Source: Caldilineaceae bacterium
GTDB taxonomy: Bacteria; Chloroflexota; Anaerolineae; Caldilineales; Caldilineaceae
DNA length: 64,000 nt
NCBI GenBank assembly: GCA_022821545.1
Contig: JAJEDJ010000042.1
Coordinates: 84,732-148,731, forward strand
Reading direction: 5' to 3'
Position 1 is the stretch's first letter, and each line of letters opens with the position of its first letter. Shown here in pieces: positions 57,915 to 64,000 of the stretch. The position numbers and the translations under genes were made by a program. The notes beneath the pieces were generated by a model, which worked only from the letters and a program-made list of their open reading frames with translations, did no database searches and had not been told where the DNA came from.

Positions 57915-59420
57915 GTGGGCGACTTAGGATATATCGCACCCGAACTCATACTTCTCATCGGCGGCCTGTTTATCTTCTGCCTCGACCTGGCCTACGACCC
58001 CGGTGTGGGCAAGAAATCGGGGCTGAGCTACATGGCTTTGTCGGCCCTGTTCCTGACCGCGGCCCTCGTTGCGGCCGTCCTGCAGTTGAACATCTCCGAT
58101 CCGGAAGCCGGGCCGAAGGTGGCCTACTCGATGATGACCATCGATAACTTCGGCAGCTTCATCAAGGTCACCATCTTTTCCGGCATGATCCTGACGACCA
58201 TCGCCGGCGGGCGTTACATGAACCGCCGCTCCGGCAATCAGGGCGAGTTCTGGACCTTCTTCCTGATGGTCAGCCTGGCGATGAGCATTGCCGCCAGCGC
58301 CAACAACCTGGTGCTCATCTATCTCGCCATCGAATTCCTGTCGATTACCAGTTACATGCTGGCCGGTTTCCTGCGCGAGAACCGGCGCAGCAACGAGGCT
58401 GGGCTGAAATACTTCCTCTACGGGTCGATCGCATCAGCGGTAATGCTGTACGGAATCAGCCTTCTTTACGGTGCGACAGGCTCTCTCTACCTACACGACA
58501 TCGCCGCTTCCTTCTCCGAAATACTTGGCGATTCCACGGAAGTTAGCGGGCTGGCCTTTGCCGCCCTGCCGGCCATGCTTCTGATCCTGGCTGGATTGGG
58601 ATTCAAGGCGAGCCTGGCGCCATTCTACCAGTGGGCGCCGGACACCTACGACGGCTCACCCACGCCGGTCGCCACCTATCTTTCCACCGCCTCGAAGGCC
58701 GCGGCCTTTGCCGTGCTGGCCCGTTTCTTTATCGTGGCCATGGCCTCTTTTGAGTTCAACTGGGTGCCCGTTCTGGCCGCATTCAGCATCATCACCATGA
58801 CGATGGGTAATCTGGCGGCTCTGCGGCAGAGCAGCGTCAAACGCATGATCGCCTACAGCTCCGTCGCCCAGGCCGGCTATATTTTGATGGGTCTGGTTGC
58901 CGTAACGTCATCCTCGCCGAGCGCGATGGATGGTCTAAACGGAGTGCTTCTCTATCTCTTCGCCTATCTGTTCACGAACGTCGGCGCATTCCTGGTGGTC
59001 ATGGCGCTGGAAGAGACGGTCGACAGCACACATATCAGCGCCTACCGGGGTCTGATCATGCGGGCGCCCTGGCTGGCGGTCATGTTTACCGTCTTCCTGC
59101 TCAGTCTGACCGGCATTCCGCTCACAGGTGGATTCTTCGGCAAATTCTACGTCTTCGGCGCTGCAATCCAGCGCCAGTACTTCTGGTTGGCAGGCATTGG
59201 CATGATCAATGCCGGTATCGCTGCCTTCTACTACTTGCGTGTAGTACGAGAGATGTTCTTCACCAGCGAAGGCGAAGGCGAGACCCTGGAAGTGCCAATG
59301 GCGCTGCAGACCAGTCTGCTTATCTGTACAGTCGTTACGGTCTGGATCGGTGTCTACCCCAGCGCGGTACTTGACTGGGTGAGCAACGCCTCAGTGCAGC
59401 TTCTCTCCGTTGTCCCATAG
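57915..59420 (+). CDS. nuoN2: NuoN-like subunit (second set, operon 2)
   Basis: 501 residues from GTG 57915, preceded by TGGAG. Channel residues: Glu in LIYLAIEFLSITSYMLAGFL and Lys in GLGFKASLAPFYQWAPDTYD. LRQSSVKRMIAYSSVAQAGY is kept. It ends the plus-strand set; the stop region is duplicated with a 20-bp period. Confidence 0.94.
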   Translation: MGDLGYIAPELILLIGGLFIFCLDLAYDPGVGKKSGLSYMALSALFLTAALVAAVLQLNISDPEAGPKVAYSMMTIDNFGSFIKVTIFSGMILTTIAGGRYMNRRSGNQGEFWTFFLMVSLAMSIAASANNLVLIYLAIEFLSITSYMLAGFLRENRRSNEAGLKYFLYGSIASAVMLYGISLLYGATGSLYLHDIAASFSEILGDSTEVSGLAFAALPAMLLILAGLGFKASLAPFYQWAPDTYDGSPTPVATYLSTASKAAAFAVLARFFIVAMASFEFNWVPVLAAFSIITMTMGNLAALRQSSVKRMIAYSSVAQAGYILMGLVAVTSSSPSAMDGLNGVLLYLFAYLFTNVGAFLVVMALEETVDSTHISAYRGLIMRAPWLAVMFTVFLLSLTGIPLTGGFFGKFYVFGAAIQRQYFWLAGIGMINAGIAAFYYLRVVREMFFTSEGEGETLEVPMALQTSLLICTVVTVWIGVYPSAVLDWVSNASVQLLSVVP

Positions 59421-59448
59421 TCTTTCAGGTTGTCCCATAGTCTCTCAG
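59409..59448. repeat. 20-bp tandem duplication at the nuoN2 stop codon
   Basis: GTTGTCCCATAGTCTTTCAG (59409-59428) is followed at once by a copy with one mismatch (59429-59448). The first copy contains the TAG stop; the second reaches the end of the convergent aldo/keto reductase gene. Confidence 0.9.
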
Positions 59449-60467
59449 GGAGTGGGCGCATCCTCCCTGAGCAACCCCTCCGATTTTAACGCGCGCCACA
59501 GCTCTCCAGGGACCGGCTTCTGGAGCAGGTCGAAGTTCGTCTGTACGTGGGCAGCCTCGAGCGCGCCCGGGATGACGGCCGACACAATTGGGTTGGCCGT
59601 CAGGAACTGCAGCGCGGCGCAAGGCAGCGGCGTCTGATATCGTTCGCAAATCCGCTCGATACGGCCGGTCCTTTCCATTATTTCAGGCGAGGCAGGCGCG
59701 TAGAAATACCGTGCCCCCGGCACAGCGCCGGTCGCCAGAATCCCCGAAGCAAAGACTGCGCCCACAATGATGCTGATTCCCCGCTGTTCGCAAAGGGGAA
59801 ACTCCTCCTCCAGCATCTCCTGCGTAAGCAGGTTATACCCGTAGGCGACCAGAAAGAAGTCCAGTTCCACCAGGTCGAGAAAACGGGGAATCATCCCCAA
59901 TTCATTGATGCCCGCGCCGACACCCTTGACCAGCCCGTGACGTCGCAGTTCGTCGAGCGCCCGCCAGCCGCTGGTAAACAGCTGGTTTAGGTAGGCGTTC
60001 ACGCGGGCCTCGGTCTCGTAAAAGTAGAAATCCAGGTCGTGGATGACCAGCAGGTCGACATTGGGCAGGCTGAGCCGCTGCAGGCTGTCTTCGTACGAAC
60101 GCATAATGCCGTCATAGCTGTAGTCAACGGTGAATTCGAACGGCAATGCGCCCACGAAGGGGCCGGGATCAAACGTTTCCGGATCTCTTGTGGGGTGGAA
60201 GACTCTCCCGACTTTGGTCGAAAGTACAAATTCATCACGCGGTTTCTGTCGCAGGAAGTGGCCGGCGCGGTGTTCGCTCTTGCCATTTCCATAAAAGGGA
60301 GACGTATCGAAGAATCGTACGCCAACGTCCCAGGCGGCCTGCAGCACGTCCTGCGCCGCACCTTCCTCGAGCCCCTCGAACAGGTCTCCCAGCGGCGCCG
60401 TACCCAGCCCAAACTCGGTGACCGATGTCCCTGTCCTGCCAATTTGCCTAAGCGGAATCTTGTTCAT
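59445..60467 (-). CDS. Aldo/keto reductase
   Basis: 340 residues, TIM-barrel. Catalytic tetrad residues are visible: Asp in FFDTSPFYGNGKSE with the Tyr, Lys in STKVGRVF and His in LLVIHDLDFYF. The IGRTGTSVTEFGLGTAPLG start and late VSAVIPGALEAAHVQTN resemble D-threo-aldose/L-fucose dehydrogenase-type members. NAD(P)-dependent oxidation or reduction of a sugar or aldehyde; substrate unknown. Confidence 0.9.
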   Translation of the reverse strand: MNKIPLRQIGRTGTSVTEFGLGTAPLGDLFEGLEEGAAQDVLQAAWDVGVRFFDTSPFYGNGKSEHRAGHFLRQKPRDEFVLSTKVGRVFHPTRDPETFDPGPFVGALPFEFTVDYSYDGIMRSYEDSLQRLSLPNVDLLVIHDLDFYFYETEARVNAYLNQLFTSGWRALDELRRHGLVKGVGAGINELGMIPRFLDLVELDFFLVAYGYNLLTQEMLEEEFPLCEQRGISIIVGAVFASGILATGAVPGARYFYAPASPEIMERTGRIERICERYQTPLPCAALQFLTANPIVSAVIPGALEAAHVQTNFDLLQKPVPGELWRALKSEGLLREDAPTP

Positions 60468-60509
60468 CGAACGCCCCCTCTTTCGGCCCCATTCAATTTC
60501 AATTATGGT

Positions 60510-60539
60510 TTGAGAACAGCCCTGCCTCTATGTTACTAT
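60510..60539 (+). promoter_or_regulatory. Candidate promoter for the methyltransferase gene
   Basis: TTGAGA (60510-60515) and TACTAT (60534-60539), 18 bp apart, in the 185-bp divergent gap between the reductase and methyltransferase genes. Confidence 0.4.
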
Positions 60540-60652
60540 GAAACCATCTCCTGCAACCATTCCCCCTGATGGGATGGAAATCTGAACCGCTCTCGCCCAA
60601 GAATTGCAAACCAGTTGCCCCCGAGGCCGCCAAGCCACGGAGATGTCAAACG

Positions 60653-61576
60653 ATGACGAATTCCGAAACCGCCCCTCGCAGTCGCTCCAAGGATACCAGC
60701 ACGACGGCCGTGCTTGTCGCGACGGTCCGCGCCGTCCATCTGCGCTGGCACGACCCGCCCCACATTTTTGAGGACACCTTTGCAATGCATATGCTGACGC
60801 CCTTTTGGCATGCAGTCGCAAAGTACAAGCCGCTCAAATGGCTTGTCGGCGATGTCATCCTGGGCGTCTACCGACCGGTCTACCCTGCGATCGTCCTGCG
60901 CTCACGTTATACCGAGGACCAACTGGTTGACGCCATCGACGCCGGCACGGGCCAGTACGTGATTCTCGGCGCCGGACACGATACTTTCGCGCTCCGGCGC
61001 AAGGATCTCGCCGGAAAAATTCGCGTCTTTGAAGTTGACCACCCGGCTACACAGGATGTGAAAAGGCAGCGCATTCTGAAGGCAAATGGAAGCATCCCCG
61101 ACAATCTCACCTTTGTTCCGGTGGACTTTGAGGTTGACCGCCTGAATGAGGAACTGGAAAAAGCGGGCTTCGACTCCCAGGCGCCTGCATTCTACTCCTG
61201 GCTTGGCGTAACCTACTACCTCACGCCGGAGGCGATACGTGATACCCTGGACCGGATCGCGGCAACCTCTGCGCCGGGAAGCCGAATCGTCTTTGACTTC
61301 AAAATCGCCAAACACATGATGTCCACGGAGTGGCGAACGCTCTGCGAAAAGATGGAGGGATTCGTCGCGCGCCGCGGAGAACCGATGCTGACAGACTTCA
61401 CCCCGCAGTCGCTTAGCGACTTGATGGACCGCCATGGCTACACCGAAGTGGAAATGATGCCGCCCGAGGAGCAGCGGCGCCGCTATCTGGGGGACCGTAC
61501 CGACATGGAGCCGGCGGAGTTCTTCCACTTTGCTCAGTTTTCACTCGACCCGCAGTCTGAAAAGGAGGGGGCGTGA
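60653..61576 (+). CDS. SAM-dependent methyltransferase, leucine carboxyl methyltransferase-like family
   Basis: 307 residues from ATG 60653, with GGAG about ten bases upstream. Class I Rossmann methyltransferase of the PPM1/TIGR00027 type: SRYTEDQLVDAIDAGTGQYV, the SAM loop ILGAGHDTFALR, acidic end VFEVDHPATQDVKRQR and WLGVTYYLTPEAI. Members methylate small molecules or protein carboxyls; no substrate is evident. It ends overlapping the next gene (GTGA). Confidence 0.85.
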   Translation: MTNSETAPRSRSKDTSTTAVLVATVRAVHLRWHDPPHIFEDTFAMHMLTPFWHAVAKYKPLKWLVGDVILGVYRPVYPAIVLRSRYTEDQLVDAIDAGTGQYVILGAGHDTFALRRKDLAGKIRVFEVDHPATQDVKRQRILKANGSIPDNLTFVPVDFEVDRLNEELEKAGFDSQAPAFYSWLGVTYYLTPEAIRDTLDRIAATSAPGSRIVFDFKIAKHMMSTEWRTLCEKMEGFVARRGEPMLTDFTPQSLSDLMDRHGYTEVEMMPPEEQRRRYLGDRTDMEPAEFFHFAQFSLDPQSEKEGA

Positions 61577-62244
61577 CGATCATGGCACGCCCGCCCAAGC
61601 GCCCCGCCGACGAATGGCTGCTTGACAATTCGCAGCTGCGTCGTTTCATCGACATAGTGAACGCCGCACGGGCAAGCGAAACGGACCCGCGCAAGATCGT
61701 TGCCGCCGTTCGCCCGGAATTCATAAATCTCCTGGCTGACCCGGAATGGCTGCCGCAGAAGTTCCAGCAGCCGTCCACTGAGAGCGGCATGGGAGGCGGC
61801 ATCGGCATGTGGTTGCTCTATCGTGCAGGCGACGGCGGTCTGGCCTTTTCGGCCCTGGTTGTGCCGCCGGGCGCCCAGACCCCCGTGCATGATCATCTGG
61901 CCTGGGGGCTCGTCGGTCTGTATAAGGGTGAGCAGGAAGAAGAGGTCTTTACCCGTCAGGACGACGGCCGCGACGAGTACCACGCCGAACTGACCCTTTC
62001 AGTGCGCCAAGTCCTGCGTCCGGGCGACCTCTACGAACTGCTGCCGGAAAATGATATCCATCGCGTGCGCACAACAAGCGCCGACACTTCGGTTTCGCTC
62101 CACCTATTGGGAAACGACAACGGCTGCATCTGGCGCCACCGTTTCGAACCGGAAACCGACTCGGCGCAGCCTTTCCGCTCCGGGTGGCTCAATGTGGACT
62201 GCGAGGACAGCGAACCAGACTTGCATTTGGCTGGACAACAATGA
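61573..62244 (+). CDS. Cupin protein, cysteine dioxygenase-like
   Basis: 223 residues from GTG 61573 (behind GGAGGGG and overlapping the previous stop) or ATG 61582. A beta-barrel with the HxH metal motif in TPVHDHLAWGLVGLYKGEQE and a third histidine in ENDIHRVRTTS, as in cysteine/3-mercaptopropionate dioxygenases. Likely a non-haem iron thiol dioxygenase or related metal enzyme. Translationally coupled to the methyltransferase. Confidence 0.8.
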   Translation: MTIMARPPKRPADEWLLDNSQLRRFIDIVNAARASETDPRKIVAAVRPEFINLLADPEWLPQKFQQPSTESGMGGGIGMWLLYRAGDGGLAFSALVVPPGAQTPVHDHLAWGLVGLYKGEQEEEVFTRQDDGRDEYHAELTLSVRQVLRPGDLYELLPENDIHRVRTTSADTSVSLHLLGNDNGCIWRHRFEPETDSAQPFRSGWLNVDCEDSEPDLHLAGQQ

Positions 62245-62271
62245 AGCGCCATCCTTCACAGGAGATGTCAC

Positions 62272-63153
62272 ATGGCCAACCGCGTTAACCGAGCGATCCA
62301 ACTGCTGGACCAGGGCCAGCCGGTATACTACACAGGCGGTCATACGGGCCACGTTCTCACACACGAACAGGGCCTCAAAGACGCAGAGATCTGGTCGGAC
62401 TATATCAACGTAGGGATGGAGCACGGCTCCTTCGACATGGGCGGCCTGGAGAGGTACATGCAGGGGCTTGTGGAAGGCGGCCCAACCGCCAGCGGGCACC
62501 GTACGCCCACCGTTATCGTCGAGGCCCCCGTCGAAGGAACTTCTGCCGAAGTCGTTCGCTACAACGCCTGGCAATTCCGCCAGATACTGGCGCGAGGCGT
62601 CCATGGCATTCTGCTCTGTCAGGCGGAGACGCCCGAAGCGGTCGCCGCCTTTGTCGAATCCTGCCGCTATCCTATCAATCGAATCGGTGTAGGTCGGGGA
62701 CTGCAAACGGGTCGGCGCGGTGTCGGCTCGGAGCCGACCGCTGCCGCCGTCTGGGGCGTCGACTACGCGGCCTATCTCGACAGGGCCGACCCGTGGCCCC
62801 TAAACCCTGAAGGCGAGCTGTTGTTGGGTCTCAAGATCGAGTCGGCCGCCGCATTGCCTCGCATAGAAGAGATTCTGGCTGTTCCCGGAATCGGATTCGC
62901 CGAGATGGGACCTGGCGACCTGAGCATCTCTCTGGGCTATCGCAAGCGTCCGCCCGCATTCCCACCGGAAATGCAGGAAGCAAGCGATCGCGTGCAAGCG
63001 GCATGTGAGGCCAACGGCGTTGCCTTTCTGCAGCCGGCGACCGCAGAAAATGTCGCCCAAAGGATCGACGCCGGCGTGCGCGTCATCGGCGGCCATGATC
63101 CGGAAACTGCCCGTGCCGGCCGCGCTCACACTGAACGTCAAATGCCTGTCTGA
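62272..63153 (+). CDS. HpcH/HpaI-type class II aldolase
   Basis: 293 residues, TIM-barrel. The early VGMEHGSFDMG holds the catalytic histidine, VIVEAPVEGTSAEVVRY and LGLKIESAAALPRIEEIL supply the metal-binding glutamate, and GFAEMGPGDLSISLGY the aspartate. It would cleave or form 2-keto-3-deoxy or hydroxy acids with pyruvate. It follows the cupin gene by 27 bp on the same strand with CAGGAG before the ATG. Confidence 0.85.
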   Translation: MANRVNRAIQLLDQGQPVYYTGGHTGHVLTHEQGLKDAEIWSDYINVGMEHGSFDMGGLERYMQGLVEGGPTASGHRTPTVIVEAPVEGTSAEVVRYNAWQFRQILARGVHGILLCQAETPEAVAAFVESCRYPINRIGVGRGLQTGRRGVGSEPTAAAVWGVDYAAYLDRADPWPLNPEGELLLGLKIESAAALPRIEEILAVPGIGFAEMGPGDLSISLGYRKRPPAFPPEMQEASDRVQAACEANGVAFLQPATAENVAQRIDAGVRVIGGHDPETARAGRAHTERQMPV

Positions 63154-63226
63154 GAACCTGCGCCGGAATGACGGGCCGCGCATCGCAATTCGGTTCAGCT
63201 ACCGGCGATACCAGAACGGAGGACCT

Positions 63227-64000
63227 ATGAAAAAGCCAAATGGCGGGATCTCTCGCACCGTAGTTATCTTTCTGCTGCTGGCGCTGGGGCTGGCGCTGGG
63301 ACTGGCGTTGAGCGCCTGTGTCCCCGCGGCGCCTTCCCCGGCCTCAGGCAGTTCCGGCTCGCCGTCTTCGGATGCCGGTCCGGTTGCCGCTACCGGCATG
63401 CACAACGTCGTCTACGACAGCCTGCCGGACATGGGCGGTGCGGAGGTGGTGGCGGTAACAGGCAACGACTACATACCGCTCAACTTCATCGATCCGGCGA
63501 GCGGCGAAGCCGTCGGCTGGGAATATGATGCGGTCAACGAAATCTGCCGCCGCCTCAACTGTGTGGTTGACTGGCAGGTCACCTCTTGGGAGGCAATGAT
63601 TCAGGCCGTCGCCGAAGGCCAGTTCGACGTCGGCATGGACGGCATCACGATCACGGCTGAACGGGCCGAAGTAGTGGATTTTTCCGACGCCTACATGACG
63701 AGCCAGCAGTTCATGCTGGTGCGCGCCGGCGAGGAACGATTCGATACGCCCGAGGCATTCGCCGCCGATGGGTCGCTTCTGATTGGCGCGCAGGCGGGCA
63801 CGACCGGCTTCTATACCGCGGTGTACGACATTCTTGACGGTGATGAGGGGAACCCGCGTATCCAGCTTCTCGACAGTTTCGGGGCATCGGTGCAGGCGCT
63901 GATCGCCGGAGACGTCGACATGGTGCTGGTGGACGCCGCCTCGGGGCGCGGCTACATAGGGGCCAACCCGGAGAAACTGAAGATCGTGGGCGAAGCGCTG
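63227..64000 (+). CDS. Extracellular solute-binding lipoprotein, family 3 (3' partial)
   Basis: At least 258 residues; the frame is open to the right edge of the window. Lipoprotein signal: a hydrophobic run with an LSAC lipobox, then a Ser/Gly/Pro-rich linker. The amino-acid-binding fold is visible in DYIPLNFIDPASGEAVGWEY, the EGQFDVGMDGITITAERAE motif and VDFSDAYMTS, then GAQAGTTGFYTAV. GGAGG lies just before the ATG. It probably binds an amino acid or small carboxylate for an ABC importer encoded further right. Confidence 0.88.
   Translation, partial: MKKPNGGISRTVVIFLLLALGLALGLALSACVPAAPSPASGSSGSPSSDAGPVAATGMHNVVYDSLPDMGGAEVVAVTGNDYIPLNFIDPASGEAVGWEYDAVNEICRRLNCVVDWQVTSWEAMIQAVAEGQFDVGMDGITITAERAEVVDFSDAYMTSQQFMLVRAGEERFDTPEAFAADGSLLIGAQAGTTGFYTAVYDILDGDEGNPRIQLLDSFGASVQALIAGDVDMVLVDAASGRGYIGANPEKLKIVGEAL

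Overview
The window looks like a chromosomal segment of a G+C-rich bacterium, most likely a Chloroflexota member of the Anaerolineae/Caldilineae type. This is an inference from gene content and protein style (NuoEF and NuoCD fusions, FtsX-type exporter, S41 peptidase with a PPC domain, Uma2 protein, MinCD beside the Mre/Rod genes); no rRNA or other marker is present to prove it. No rRNA, tRNA, CRISPR array or insertion sequence was seen.

Layout. 1-2.2 kb: a rhodanese-ThiF/MoeB-like sulfur-carrier activating protein (5' end outside the window) and a CysM-type cysteine synthase. 2.3-9.7 kb: an ABC exporter (FtsX-type permease plus LolD-type ATPase), an M24 aminopeptidase-like protein and a secreted S41 peptidase. 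9.8-15.8 kb: a sugar-nucleotide epimerase, purH behind a structured attenuator-like leader, gnd, a TlpA-like thioredoxin and an APH-family kinase. 15.8-25.4 kb: an O-antigen-ligase-type protein, a SIMPL protein, a novel 15-residue-repeat membrane protein with a consensus promoter, ribosomal protein L25, a LysM/M23 hydrolase, hpt, a Nudix hydrolase, a small protein and tilS. 25.7-33.5 kb: a shape and division cluster mreB-mreC-mreD-PBP2-minC-minD-rodA/ftsW. 33.6-50.4 kb, minus strand: a full complex I operon nuoA-B-CD-EF-G-H-I-J-K-L-M-N, interrupted between nuoEF and nuoG by a Uma2 nuclease-like gene and a coiled-coil gene. 50.7-59.4 kb, plus strand: a second set containing only the seven membrane subunits A-H-J-K-L-M-N, plus a small TPR/membrane protein. 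59.4-64 kb: aldo/keto reductase, SAM methyltransferase, CDO-like cupin, HpcH-type aldolase and the start of a solute-binding lipoprotein.

The most notable system is the pair of complex I operons diverging from a ~317-bp region rich in palindromes (50387-50703). The minus-strand operon encodes every peripheral and membrane subunit; the plus-strand operon encodes a complete second membrane arm with no B, C, D, E, F, G or I. The simplest reading is an alternative membrane arm that either docks on the shared peripheral arm or works with another electron-input module. The second pattern is a series of short direct tandem duplications (period 7-20 bp) at or just after stop codons of at least eight genes.
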